Source of the DNA: an uncultured Actinomycetes bacterium | GTDB lineage: Bacteria; Actinomycetota; Acidimicrobiia; Acidimicrobiales; Acidimicrobilacustridaceae | Direction of reading: 5' to 3' | Assembly (NCBI GenBank): GCA_937927725.1 | Contig: CALBSE010000074.1 | Span: 11,362 to 75,361 of the forward strand | DNA length: 64,000 nucleotides | In this document: piece by piece, positions 24,970 through 33,762 of the stretch | Layout of the letters: each line of letters begins with the position of its first letter | How positions within the stretch are numbered: the first letter of the stretch is position 1 | The notes under the pieces: model-generated | Told to the model about the DNA's origin: nothing | Database searches by the model: none | The model's input: the letters and a program-made list of their open reading frames with translations, nothing else | Translations under genes and position numbers: made by a program

Positions 24970-27126
24970 TCAACTTTTCATCAGAAAGTCGATGTCATCA
25001 GCCTTAAGGAAGAGATCCACTTCTTCAGCCAACAGTTCATGGTTCGCAAGTTCGGGATCGGCATCGAGAATCTCAATCGCGATTTCGCGCGCCGTCACCA
25101 CCCATTCACGGTCTCGACGGAGCGAGGCCAACTTCAGGTCGTTCTGACCTTTCTGCCGCTCCCCCATGATCGTGCCTTCTCCACGAAGATCGAGATCCAC
25201 TTCAGCGAGTTCGAAACCATCGGTGCTTCGAACCAGTGCTTCGAGTCGTGCTTCGCCATCAGGAGTTTTCGATTCGCCAACAAGCCAGCAGAACGACTTC
25301 GCCGCGCCTCGGCCGACACGGCCGCGCAGCTGGTGCAACTGGGCGATGCCAAAGCGCGTGGCATCAAGAATGACCATGACGGTTGCGTTCGGAACATCCA
25401 CCCCAACTTCGATGACCGTCGTTGAGACCAGTGCATCGAGTTCGCCGGCACGGAACTGCGTCATGACTGCATCCTTCTCGTCGGACTTCAACCGTCCGTG
25501 CAAGAGACCGACCCGTAGTCCGGAAAGTTCTCCGTGACTCAGCTCCTCATACATTTCTTGGGCAGAGCGAACTTCGAGCTTTTCGCTCTCCTCAATCAAT
25601 GGGCACACCACATAGGCCTGGCGACCAGCGGCGATTTCATCGCGCACTTGCTGCCACACCTCGAGTTCGTCCATGTCGTTCTGCGCCCAACGCGTGACGA
25701 TCGGCGTGCGCCCTGGAGGAAGCTCATCGAGAACCGAAACATCGAGGTCGCCGTAGACCGTCATTGCTGCAGTGCGCGGAATTGGCGTTGCAGTCATCAC
25801 CAACACGTCGGGCATGGCGTCGCCCGCACCCTTGTCTCGCAATGCCGCTCGTTGTTCAACGCCAAAGCGATGTTGTTCATCAATCACCACAACGCCAAGC
25901 GACTTGAACGCAATGCCTTCGGAGATCAGCGAATGGGTGCCGATCACAATGTCGAGATTTCCCGTCGCCATATCTTCGAGAATCTTGCGACGATCGGGTG
26001 CCGAGGTTCGATTCGTGAGCAACGCCACCCGCAATGAACGATCCATTCCTGCGCCGCCGAACAGGTTGCCTTCGTCGGTATCGGGAACGGTGAACCCTTC
26101 AAGCAGATGTTTGATGCCGAGGTGATGCTGTTCGGCCAGAACTTCGGTTGGCGCCATAAGAGCGGCCTGATGGCCACCCTGCACCGCAACCAACATCGCA
26201 CTCACCGCAACGACGGTCTTTCCCGCACCTACGTCGCCCTGCAACAAACGATGCATGGGATGACCTTTGGCGAGGTCTTCGTTGATCTCGCCAATCGTTC
26301 GAGCCTGCGCGCCCGTGAGGTCGTATGGGAGTACGTCGTGGAAACGCTTCACTAACGGCCCGCCGCCATCGCCGACCACATGGGCGATGCCCACTGCGGT
26401 GCGTTCGAGTGCTCGTTTGCGACGAACAAGTTCCACCTGCACGCGCAGAAGTTCATCGAACACCAGGCGTCGACGAGCCGCAGCGGCCTCGGCCATGGAC
26501 TCGGGCATATGAATGGCGCGAAAAGCTTCAGTCCTCGCAACGAGATCAAGACGGTCAAGCAAGGCTTCGTCGAGCGGCTCGGCGAAGTCGCCAGCGCGGC
26601 GCAATGTCTCTTCACAAAAACGAGCGATATCCCACGAAGCGATTCCGGCCTTCTCCGACTGCCCGTATACGGGAAGGATTCTGCCGGTTCGGTTGCCGAT
26701 GAGATCAACAACCGGGTTCGTCATCTTGCGCTTTCCGCCGTACAGCTCGAGCTTTCCAAAGAAAACCGCGTCGAGCCCCGGTTGCAATTGCTTCTCGCGG
26801 AACGGTTGCCCAAAGAACGTGACATCCATCGACGCAGTGCCATCAGTGACAGTCACGATGACCATCGACTTGCCCTTGCCGGTGCGACGCTGCGTCGAAC
26901 GTTTCACGTTGACCAGAATCGCTGCCTCTTCGCCGACCTCAAGATCGGCGATCTTCGCTTCTTTTGTGCGATCGATGTAGCGGCGTGGGTAATGGGTCAG
27001 CACATCAAGTACTGAACGAATACCCATCTTTCCGAGCGAGGCCGCTTTTGTCGCGCCAACACCTTTGAGCTCGCTTGCCGGCAGGTTGGCAAGTTGCGCC
27101 AACCGACGTCCCACGATCTCGCTCAC
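24970..27126 (-). CDS. recG: ATP-dependent DNA helicase RecG
   Basis: A 718-residue branch-migrating helicase for stalled forks and Holliday junctions. The wedge/OB domain comes first (LPASELKGVGATKAASLGKM, YPRRYIDRT), then helicase motif I GDVGAGKTVVA, Ia, DEQH as IDEQHRFGV, motif III TATPIPRT, and motif VI QLRGRVGRG. The start is GTG 27124-27126, overlapping the DAK2 gene stop as GTGA. The C-terminus differs from E. coli, as usual in actinobacteria. Confidence 0.97.
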   Translation of the reverse strand: MSEIVGRRLAQLANLPASELKGVGATKAASLGKMGIRSVLDVLTHYPRRYIDRTKEAKIADLEVGEEAAILVNVKRSTQRRTGKGKSMVIVTVTDGTASMDVTFFGQPFREKQLQPGLDAVFFGKLELYGGKRKMTNPVVDLIGNRTGRILPVYGQSEKAGIASWDIARFCEETLRRAGDFAEPLDEALLDRLDLVARTEAFRAIHMPESMAEAAAARRRLVFDELLRVQVELVRRKRALERTAVGIAHVVGDGGGPLVKRFHDVLPYDLTGAQARTIGEINEDLAKGHPMHRLLQGDVGAGKTVVAVSAMLVAVQGGHQAALMAPTEVLAEQHHLGIKHLLEGFTVPDTDEGNLFGGAGMDRSLRVALLTNRTSAPDRRKILEDMATGNLDIVIGTHSLISEGIAFKSLGVVVIDEQHRFGVEQRAALRDKGAGDAMPDVLVMTATPIPRTAAMTVYGDLDVSVLDELPPGRTPIVTRWAQNDMDELEVWQQVRDEIAAGRQAYVVCPLIEESEKLEVRSAQEMYEELSHGELSGLRVGLLHGRLKSDEKDAVMTQFRAGELDALVSTTVIEVGVDVPNATVMVILDATRFGIAQLHQLRGRVGRGAAKSFCWLVGESKTPDGEARLEALVRSTDGFELAEVDLDLRGEGTIMGERQKGQNDLKLASLRRDREWVVTAREIAIEILDADPELANHELLAEEVDLFLKADDIDFLMKS

Positions 27127-28787
27127 TCGATACCGAAGAGATAGGGGTAGAGCGGCTGTCCGCCGTGATGCACTTCGACCTCGCAACCAGGACGGTTGTC
27201 GTGCACCCACACTTCAAGGTGGCGAGTAGTAGCAGGTGTGGCACCTTCGCCCTCGATGATCGTGACGATTTCGTGATCGTCACTCACGATGTGCGCAAGC
27301 AAGCCAGCAGCGGCTTCGGAAAGATCAGGGTTGATCGCAATGATTCCGTCGCGTGCAATACCAAGCCAATCGCCTTCGTTGATCGGGCCAGCATCGCTAC
27401 TTGAATTGCGCACGGCCCGGGTGAGTTCACCGGCAACAACATGGGCCGCAGCTTCGGACATTGCATCGGCGTTTGAAGCTGCAGTTCCTTCTGGGTCGTA
27501 GGCCAGCAATGATGCGAAGCCTTCGGCGACACCACGAGTGGGCACGACACGAACGTTCTTGGTCGTCATCGCATCGACCTGCTCGGCCACCGGAATGATG
27601 TTCTTGTTGTTTGGCAACAAGACGACGTCGTCGGCCGGCGCCGCTTCAACTGCCTCAAGCAATTGCGCAGTCGACGGGTTCATGGTTTGGCCGCCAGTGA
27701 CGATCACCTGCACGCCAAGAGAATGGAAGATGCGACGAATGCCGTCGCCTACCGATACCGCAACAACAGCGCACGGAACGGGATCGTGCGTTGTCGCCGG
27801 TTCGGGGTTCATGGGTTCGGCCTCGCGCACCCAACGCTCTTCTTCAACTTCTTCAAGAAGGTCGGTGACGCGAATGGAACGCGGACGACCGATGTCGACA
27901 GCAGCATCGATCGTTGCGCCGATGTCGTCGGTGTGAATGTGGCAGTTCCAAAGACCGTCGCCACCGACGACAACGATTGAATCGCCGAGCGTTGACCAGA
28001 CATCTTTGAAACCGGGCACCGCTTCGTCGGGAGCTTCGAGGAAGTACATGACTTCGTACCGGAGACTGGCGAGTGATCCGTCATGCGAGCCATCGCCGTG
28101 GGCAGCGTCGAAGGCGTCGAGAAACTCTGCCGACGCGCCAGCGGGATCTTCCGCCGCTTCAGGAATCGGTCGCCCGCACACAATGTTGAGAGCGACATCG
28201 AACAACAACATGAGGCCGGTGCCGCCAGAATCAACAACACCAGCGTCGGCCAACACCTGCAGCATCTCGGGAGTGCGCGCAAGTGCATCGGTACCCGACG
28301 CATGTGCAGCTTCGAGAACGCCAAGAAGATCAGAACCGGCATCGGCAGCGGCTCGGCCACCTTCGGCTGCGACGCGCACAACAGTGAGGATCGTTCCTTC
28401 GACCGGCTTCATGACGGCGCCATAGGCAGCAGTGGCCGCCGCATCGAGTGCGGTTGCGAATGCTGCGCCATCAATGACTGAAGCGGCGCGAAATTCGGCC
28501 GACAGTCCACGCAGGATCTGCGAGAGGATCACGCCCGAATTTCCACGAGCACCCATGAGCGATCCGTGCGAGATCGCCTGACAGGTGGATTCGAGATCGG
28601 AATCGGCGCCGTCGAGCTCGGCAACGACCGAGGCCAGGGTGAGGGCCATATTCGTTCCGGTGTCGCCATCGGGAACGGGATACACGTTCAGCCGGTTGAT
28701 CGTCTCTCGATAAGCGGCCAAGGCATCGGCGTAGCCCCGGATGAGCGTCCGGAGGTCATCGGCGGTCAGGCTGGTGGCGATCGACAT
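27123..28787 (-). CDS. DAK2-domain (FakA-like) kinase
   Basis: A 554-residue protein with an N-terminal DAK2/DhaL ATP-binding domain (YPVPDGDTGTNMALTL, then HGSLMGARGNSGVILSQILRG) and a C-terminal DegV-like/FakA-C region (VVLLPNNKNIIPVAEQ, RGVAEGFASLLAYDP). FakA kinases phosphorylate fatty acids held by DegV-type FakB proteins; no FakB is seen here. The location before recG and behind the divergent rpmB gene is the actinobacterial norm. ATG 28785-28787 (MSIATSLTADDL) chosen; the frame is open to 28859. Confidence 0.9.
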   Translation of the reverse strand: MSIATSLTADDLRTLIRGYADALAAYRETINRLNVYPVPDGDTGTNMALTLASVVAELDGADSDLESTCQAISHGSLMGARGNSGVILSQILRGLSAEFRAASVIDGAAFATALDAAATAAYGAVMKPVEGTILTVVRVAAEGGRAAADAGSDLLGVLEAAHASGTDALARTPEMLQVLADAGVVDSGGTGLMLLFDVALNIVCGRPIPEAAEDPAGASAEFLDAFDAAHGDGSHDGSLASLRYEVMYFLEAPDEAVPGFKDVWSTLGDSIVVVGGDGLWNCHIHTDDIGATIDAAVDIGRPRSIRVTDLLEEVEEERWVREAEPMNPEPATTHDPVPCAVVAVSVGDGIRRIFHSLGVQVIVTGGQTMNPSTAQLLEAVEAAPADDVVLLPNNKNIIPVAEQVDAMTTKNVRVVPTRGVAEGFASLLAYDPEGTAASNADAMSEAAAHVVAGELTRAVRNSSSDAGPINEGDWLGIARDGIIAINPDLSEAAAGLLAHIVSDDHEIVTIIEGEGATPATTRHLEVWVHDNRPGCEVEVHHGGQPLYPYLFGIE

Positions 28788-28935
28788 CGGCGGAGAGACT
28801 ACCGATGTACCCGGCGCCCGGCTGAGGTCGGCCAAATCGGCACGATTCAGGCCGGTCAACCGCCGAATTGGGCCTGAGAGGGCTCGCTGCTACCATTCGG
28901 CGTTCGAATCTTCTGACGTCCCGGAGTGTGTAGTC

Positions 28936-29130
28936 ATGGCAGCTGTATGCGAGGTGTGCGGAAAGCACCCATCGTTCGGTATGGCGGTAAGCCACTCCCA
29001 TCGTCGTACCAAGCGTCGTTGGAATCCGAACATTCAGCGAGTTCGCGCCGTTGTCAACGGTTCGACCAAGCGCGTCAATGTGTGCACGTCGTGCCTCAAG
29101 GCCGGCAAGGTCGTCAAGGCAGTCCGCTGA
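28936..29130 (+). CDS. rpmB: 50S ribosomal protein L28
   Basis: A 64-residue L28 with CEVCGKHPSFGMAVSHSHRR, TKRRWNPNIQRVRA and CTSCLKAGKVVKAVR. Both CxxC pairs are present, so this is the zinc-binding form. ATG 28936 fits; no clear Shine-Dalgarno. It is divergent from the DAK2 gene across a 148-bp gap that must hold promoters for both, though I see no convincing hexamer pair. Confidence 0.97.
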   Translation: MAAVCEVCGKHPSFGMAVSHSHRRTKRRWNPNIQRVRAVVNGSTKRVNVCTSCLKAGKVVKAVR

Positions 29131-29132
29131 CC

Positions 29133-29420
29133 GTGTCTGCTGGTCCTTTGCAGGGAGTCGTCAAGTCCTACGACCCGGTTTCGGGCGTGGGCACCATCAT
29201 CTGCGACACGGATCTCAATGATTACGAGTTCACCCGCAGCGCCCTCGTGGGTTCGGTTTTCCGTTCCCTTCGACAGGGCCAGCGAGTGGTCTTCGATCTC
29301 GACGGTGGCTCGTTGGCCGTTCGTCTTCGTATGGGATCTGAAGCCGATATGGGTACCCCGGGGTTTGAGCAACCGCACCCCGAAAATGTGCAGCACCCTC
29401 AGGGCGGCACCGAAGGCTGA
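29133..29420 (+). CDS. Divergent cold-shock-domain protein
   Basis: A 95-residue protein whose first 65 residues resemble a cold-shock domain: GVVKSYDPVSGVGTII in place of the usual G-V-K-F/W-N...KGFGFI, then DYEFTRSAL (for DVFVHFSAL) and GQRVVFDL. The aromatic RNP1 residues are largely lost, so nucleic-acid binding may be altered. The tail is Gly/Pro/Gln-rich. GTG 29133 lies two bases after the rpmB stop, so the two genes are probably co-translated. Confidence 0.7.
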   Translation: MSAGPLQGVVKSYDPVSGVGTIICDTDLNDYEFTRSALVGSVFRSLRQGQRVVFDLDGGSLAVRLRMGSEADMGTPGFEQPHPENVQHPQGGTEG

Positions 29421-29441
29421 GTGCCACACGGCACACCTTGG

Positions 29442-29470
29442 GATTCAGCGACGGAGAGCGTCGGTGAATC
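29442..29470. repeat. Inverted repeat between cold-shock-like gene and pckG
   Basis: GATTCAGCGACG (29442-29453) and CGTCGGTGAATC (29459-29470) form a 12-bp stem with one mismatch around a 5-base spacer. A smaller hairpin GTGCC/GGCAC sits at 29421-29434, right after the preceding stop. There is no U-run after the larger repeat, so it could be a terminator of the rpmB transcript or an operator for pckG, which starts about 105 bp downstream. Confidence 0.5.
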
Positions 29471-29576
29471 CTCTACGCTTCGCAGATTCACCACAGGTTC
29501 ACTCGGCGGCAACCACTCGCCGAAACAACCCCCCACTCAAGCGCAACGCGCATTCGACAACGACGTCGGAGGAATC

Positions 29577-31367
29577 ATGGCCGGGCAGACAACAAACCAG
29601 AAACTGATCGACTGGGTCGAACAGTGGCGCGAAATTCTGCAACCTGACGACGTCTATTGGTGCGACGGCTCTGCTGAAGAGTACGAGCGTTTGTGCGCGC
29701 AGCTTGTTGAAGGCGGAACGTTCCGCTCGCTGAACGAAGCAAAGCGTCCGAACAGTTACCTCGCACTCTCCGACCCGGGCGACGTTGCTCGCGTTGAAGA
29801 CCGCACCTACATCTGCTCCGAACGCGAAGTCGATGCAGGCCCCACGAACAACTGGCGTCCGCCCGCGGAAATGCGCGCCGAGATGACCAAGCTCTACACC
29901 GGCGCCATGAAGGGCCGCACGATGTACGTCGTGCCGTTCTCAATGGGCCCGCTTGGTTCGCCCATCGCACACATTGGCGTGCAGCTCAGCGACTCGGCCT
30001 ATGTCGCAGTGAACATGCGCATCATGACTCGCATGGGCCAGGGCGCCCTCGACGTTCTTGGTAATGGCGAATGGGTTCCGTGCGTGCATTCGGTTGGCAT
30101 GCCGCTCGCTGCCGGTCAGGCCGATGTTGCATGGCCGTGTGATGCCGAGAACAAGTACATCGTGCATTTCCCGGAAACCAGCGAAATCTGGTCCTACGGC
30201 TCGGGCTACGGCGGTAACGCACTGCTCGGCAAGAAGTGCTTCGCGCTGCGCATCGCTTCGACGATGGCTCGCGACAATGGATGGATGGCTGAGCACATGC
30301 TCATCCTCGGCCTCACCTCACCTGAAGGCGTCAAGAAGTACGTCGCTGCAGCATTCCCGTCGGCCTGCGGCAAGACCAACATGGCGATGCTCATCCCCAC
30401 TCTTCCGGGTTGGAAGGTCGAAACCGTTGGTGACGACATTGCATGGATGAAGTTCGGTGCCGATGGTCGTCTCTACGCCATCAACCCTGAAGCTGGTTTC
30501 TTCGGCGTTGCTCCTGGCACCTCAGCCAAGTCCAACTTCAATGCGCTTGAATCGGTGAAGGGAAATTCAATCTTCACCAACTGCGCACTCACCGACGATG
30601 GCGACATCTGGTGGGAAGACCTTTCCGATGAAGCACCTGCGCATCTCATCGACTGGAAGGGCAACGACTGGACTCCGGCCTCGGACTCCCCCGCTGCTCA
30701 CCCGAACGCGCGCTTCACTGCTCCGGCCGCACAGTGCCCATCGATCGCTCCGGAATGGCAGGACCCCGCCGGTGTGCCGATCTCGGCCATCCTCTTCGGC
30801 GGCCGTCGCGCCACCAATGTTCCGCTGGTCACCGAATCGTTCGACTGGCAGCACGGTGTCTTCCTTGGCTCGATCATGAGTTCAGAAAAGACCGCCGCCG
30901 CTGCTGGCGTTGTCGGCGAACTTCGTTTCGATCCCTTCGCCATGCTTCCGTTCTGTGGCTACAACATGGGCGACTACTTCAAGCATTGGCTTGAGATCGG
31001 CGAAGCGACCGACGCGTCGAACCTTCCCAAGTTGTTCTGGGTCAACTGGTTCCGCAAGGGCGACGATGGTTCGTTCCTGTGGCCAGGCTTTGGCGAGAAC
31101 TCCCGTGTTCTCAAGTGGATCGTCGAGCGCCTCGAAGGCACCGCAGGCGCAAACGACACTGCCATTGGCCGTGTTCCCAGCGCTTCGGATCTCGACCTTG
31201 CCGGCCTCGATATCGACGACGCCACCATGGCCACGTTGTTGTCGGTTGACAACGCTGCATGGAGCGCTGAAATCCCGCAGATCGAAGCTCATCTCGACAC
31301 CTTTGGTGCCGAACTTCCTTCGGAGCTTCGTGACGAGCTGCGCGAACTCGAAAAGCGTCTCGGCTAG
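29577..31367 (+). CDS. pckG: Phosphoenolpyruvate carboxykinase (GTP)
   Basis: A 596-residue GTP-dependent PEPCK interconverting oxaloacetate and PEP with GTP/GDP. Seen are FSMGPLGSPIAHIGVQ, the kinase-1a P-loop-like FPSACGKTNMAML with the reactive-cysteine loop, WKVETVGDDIAWM (metal ligand Asp), NPEAGFFGVAPGT, and FGGRRATNVPLV (guanine-binding region). ATG 29577 has a strong GGAGGAA Shine-Dalgarno; the frame is open back to 29421 but the leader has no family match. It links the TCA cycle (kgd is in this window) to gluconeogenesis or anaplerosis. Confidence 0.97.
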   Translation: MAGQTTNQKLIDWVEQWREILQPDDVYWCDGSAEEYERLCAQLVEGGTFRSLNEAKRPNSYLALSDPGDVARVEDRTYICSEREVDAGPTNNWRPPAEMRAEMTKLYTGAMKGRTMYVVPFSMGPLGSPIAHIGVQLSDSAYVAVNMRIMTRMGQGALDVLGNGEWVPCVHSVGMPLAAGQADVAWPCDAENKYIVHFPETSEIWSYGSGYGGNALLGKKCFALRIASTMARDNGWMAEHMLILGLTSPEGVKKYVAAAFPSACGKTNMAMLIPTLPGWKVETVGDDIAWMKFGADGRLYAINPEAGFFGVAPGTSAKSNFNALESVKGNSIFTNCALTDDGDIWWEDLSDEAPAHLIDWKGNDWTPASDSPAAHPNARFTAPAAQCPSIAPEWQDPAGVPISAILFGGRRATNVPLVTESFDWQHGVFLGSIMSSEKTAAAAGVVGELRFDPFAMLPFCGYNMGDYFKHWLEIGEATDASNLPKLFWVNWFRKGDDGSFLWPGFGENSRVLKWIVERLEGTAGANDTAIGRVPSASDLDLAGLDIDDATMATLLSVDNAAWSAEIPQIEAHLDTFGAELPSELRDELRELEKRLG

Positions 31368-31392
31368 TCGCGATTCACTTCACGAAGTGAAG

Positions 31393-31418
31393 GAGGGCGG
31401 GGCTTCGGCTCCGCCCTC
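31393..31418 (+). terminator. Terminator-like hairpin after pckG
   Basis: An 11-bp stem (GAGGGCGGGGC with GCTCCGCCCTC, one G-U pair) with a TTCG tetraloop, 26 bases after the pckG stop. Only two T residues follow, so it is a stable but U-poor terminator, common in high-GC genomes. Confidence 0.7.
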
Positions 31419-31495
31419 TTCGCGTCTCACCAGTAAAAGTGGCGGACTATCGCGTAGTCGGCAACGATCACAGTTACGCATTTCGAGGGGGACTC

Positions 31496-32023
31496 GTGGA
31501 CGTTGATCGTCGTCTGACACATGTGGAGTTATTGCACGCACCGGGTGAGCGTGCGCTGGCCGCCCGCGTCTTCGAACTGCTCGGCTGCACGGTGTCCGAC
31601 AGCGGTCGTCATTGGTTCACGGCCTTCATCGACACCAATCTGCGTGATTACGCCAACAACTCGTTCTACGCATCAGAAGCACCGGCGGAACAATTGGCCA
31701 TCGAAGCAGCGATGGCTGATTCCGTCGACGAATGGGTCGCCATGATTCGTGCTGCGCCACAGAAGTCGCCGCACTTTGGCGTGCGAGTAGGCACAGTCGA
31801 GGAACATCGAACAATCATCGACAACATCCGTAACGCCTCAGAGAGCCACACCGAGCTGCGCGGTCGTATCGAAGTCCTCGGCGTCTTTCCGCATGACGCT
31901 CCCGATGCAATTGCAACGAACATGGACCAAGCATTCATCTGGACGAACGTGATCGCGTCAGGTCCGCTTCGACTTGGTCAAGTGATTGAAGTGCAATGGC
32001 ATCTCAATCGAGAGCCGGCCTAA
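31496..32023 (+). CDS. VOC/glyoxalase-like protein, function unknown
   Basis: A 175-residue protein with a possible VOC-superfamily N-terminal module (LTHVELLHAPGERALAARVF followed by ELLGCTV), a second half with HFGVRVGT, and a C-terminal GPLRLGQVIEVQWHL strand pattern. No metal-ligand set is obvious, so enzyme activity cannot be claimed. I chose GTG 31496 because GAGGGGG lies just upstream; GTG 31439 is in frame and would add 19 residues. Stand-alone gene after the pckG terminator, convergent with the next. Confidence 0.6.
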   Translation: MDVDRRLTHVELLHAPGERALAARVFELLGCTVSDSGRHWFTAFIDTNLRDYANNSFYASEAPAEQLAIEAAMADSVDEWVAMIRAAPQKSPHFGVRVGTVEEHRTIIDNIRNASESHTELRGRIEVLGVFPHDAPDAIATNMDQAFIWTNVIASGPLRLGQVIEVQWHLNREPA

Positions 32024-32030
32024 CGCAACT

Positions 32031-32396
32031 TCAGGAAACGTTGCCGACGATCATTGCTCGGATACCGAGGCCCATGATGAACAGACCGCCCAATCCGTAA
32101 AGCAAGTACTTCTTGTGCGACATCTGATGGCGATAGCTGTAGATGAGTCCCACAGCGATAATCGCGACGAAGCCATAGAACATGTGGAACTTCGGTGCTT
32201 TCAAGCCCTGGCCGGCGACCATGCTGACGCCGAGGCCGACCTGTACGAACACGCTGAGTTCGACAATCACGATGAACCACCACAACGCACGGGTGCGAAG
32301 TGATTCAAACCAGTTCGCGGCAAGCGCCCAACTTCCAGCGAGCGCGTTGCCAATAATGACGAACCACGCGAAGGACTGATGAATGTCGAGAAGCAT
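32031..32396 (-). CDS. Four-helix integral membrane protein, unknown function
   Basis: A 121-residue hydrophobic protein with four predicted transmembrane helices (about 8-28, 38-60, 70-88 and 96-116). Histidines in or near helices (HQSFAW, KFHMFYG, YRHQMSHKK) could bind heme or metal, but no known family is recognised. It follows an MhuD-like heme-degrading monooxygenase on the same strand with a 15-bp gap, so a shared operon, perhaps in heme or iron handling, is possible. Confidence 0.7.
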   Translation of the reverse strand: MLLDIHQSFAWFVIIGNALAGSWALAANWFESLRTRALWWFIVIVELSVFVQVGLGVSMVAGQGLKAPKFHMFYGFVAIIAVGLIYSYRHQMSHKKYLLYGLGGLFIMGLGIRAMIVGNVS

Positions 32397-32411
32397 CAGA
32401 AGATTCTCTCG

Positions 32412-32777
32412 TTACTTCGACGGATCGACGGAAACGACGGGTTCGTAGGCCCAGATCTCGGCGCCAACGCCAGCAGGGCGTTCGCCTCCGGAAGCACCGG
32501 GATGACCACCAGGATGCCCGCCCGCAGCCTGGGCGCCATCGGTGCCGCGATGACCATCAGCGAACGACGGTGATGCAACCCATGTGTTGAAGGCGTCTTC
32601 GTCACGCCAACGAGTGATCACGAGCCACTGTTCACGTCCATCAGTGGGCTTGAGCAGTTCAAAGCCCTCAAAGCCGTCGGCGCCATCGACTGCGCCAGCT
32701 CGGGCCGCGAATCGATGAGCGAGTTCGTCGCCGGCCTGGGCCGGAACGGTGATGGCGTTGATGCGAATGATCGACAT
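32412..32777 (-). CDS. MhuD-like heme-degrading monooxygenase (ABM family)
   Basis: A 121-residue ferredoxin-like ABM domain close to mycobacterial MhuD: MSIIRINAITVPAQAGDEL, FEGFELLKP, WLVITRW. The residues known to bind or act on heme in MhuD line up: Asn7, Trp66 (FNTWVASP) and His76 (ADGH, His75 in MhuD). An unusual Gly/His/Ala-rich insert of about 28 residues (with GGHPGGHPGASGG) follows the heme-ligand histidine before the final strand AEIWAYEPVV. Probably degrades heme and releases iron. Operon with the downstream membrane protein. Confidence 0.85.
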   Translation of the reverse strand: MSIIRINAITVPAQAGDELAHRFAARAGAVDGADGFEGFELLKPTDGREQWLVITRWRDEDAFNTWVASPSFADGHRGTDGAQAAGGHPGGHPGASGGERPAGVGAEIWAYEPVVSVDPSK

Positions 32778-32840
32778 GGGTGTTCATGGTTGCCGCCCCG
32801 GGCCGGTCGCGCCAGTCCACCCCGCCCGTAGACTCGTCCC

Positions 32841-33761
32841 GTGCTGAAGGCAAACGATCCGTGTTGGTGTGGCAGTGGGCAGAAATTCAAGCGCTGCCAC
32901 CGCGACGCCAAGCAACAACTCCAACCGGGGCTCATCAGCGCCATGCGCACGGTGCCGGCCGAAATCCCCCGCCCCGAGTACGCCGACACCGGAACCGTCA
33001 CTCGTCGACCCGAGGAGCGCGTCAAAGACGCCGCCTTCATCGAGCGCATGCGTCGAGCTGGTCACGCTGCCGCCGAGGTCCTCGACATTGGTGCAGCCGT
33101 CATTGCGCCAGGCGTGACCACCGATGAAATCGATGCCGTTGTCCATCAGGCCTATATCGATCGCGGCGGTTACCCGAGCACGCTCAATTATCGAGGCTAT
33201 CCAAAATCACTGTGCACGTCGGTGAACGAGGTTATTTGCCACGGCATCCCCGACGATCGTCCGCTCCGTGATGGCGACATCGTGAATCTCGACGTCACCA
33301 TTTGGCTCGACGGCGTACACGGCGACACCAACGCCACCTATTGCGTCGGCAATGTTGACGACGCGTCGAAGCGCCTCATTGATGTCACACGGCAATGCCT
33401 CGACCGAGGCATTGCCGCAGTTGCGCCCGGTCGACCGTTCTCCGACATTGGCCGCGCCATTGAAACCCACGCGGTTGCCAATGGTTATGAAGTTGTTCGC
33501 GCGTTTGTCGGTCATGGCATCGGCGAACAGTTCCATACCGATCTGCAGATTCCTCACTATTACGAGCCGCGCATGACCACAATCATGGAGCCAGGCATGG
33601 TCTTCACAATTGAGCCAATGATCTCCATGGGCACGGGACAGCACAAGATTTGGGACGACGACTGGACCGCCGTCACCGCCGACGGAAGTCGCACCGCACA
33701 GTTCGAGCACACAATTGTGGTGACTGATTCCGGTGTTGAGATTCTTACGACGACCGCCTGA
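32841..33761 (+). CDS. map: Methionine aminopeptidase with N-terminal SEC-C zinc motif
   Basis: A 306-residue type-I methionine aminopeptidase. The first 20 residues contain a SEC-C motif (C8-x-C10-x8-C19-H20, DPCWCGSGQKFKRCH) that binds zinc and may contact the ribosome or SecA-like partners. The catalytic core has the five metal ligands in VNLDVTIW, HGDTNATY, VGHGIG, FTIEPMI and QFEHTIVV. Start GTG 32841 is needed for the SEC-C motif. It removes N-terminal Met from nascent proteins. Divergent from the MhuD-like gene across 63 bp. Confidence 0.96.
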   Translation: MLKANDPCWCGSGQKFKRCHRDAKQQLQPGLISAMRTVPAEIPRPEYADTGTVTRRPEERVKDAAFIERMRRAGHAAAEVLDIGAAVIAPGVTTDEIDAVVHQAYIDRGGYPSTLNYRGYPKSLCTSVNEVICHGIPDDRPLRDGDIVNLDVTIWLDGVHGDTNATYCVGNVDDASKRLIDVTRQCLDRGIAAVAPGRPFSDIGRAIETHAVANGYEVVRAFVGHGIGEQFHTDLQIPHYYEPRMTTIMEPGMVFTIEPMISMGTGQHKIWDDDWTAVTADGSRTAQFEHTIVVTDSGVEILTTTA

Positions 33762-33762
33762 T

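Noticed and set aside
31439..31495. Earlier GTG start for the VOC-like gene
   Set aside because: It would begin only 21 bp after the pckG terminator hairpin without a ribosome-binding site, while GTG 31496 has a good purine-rich site.
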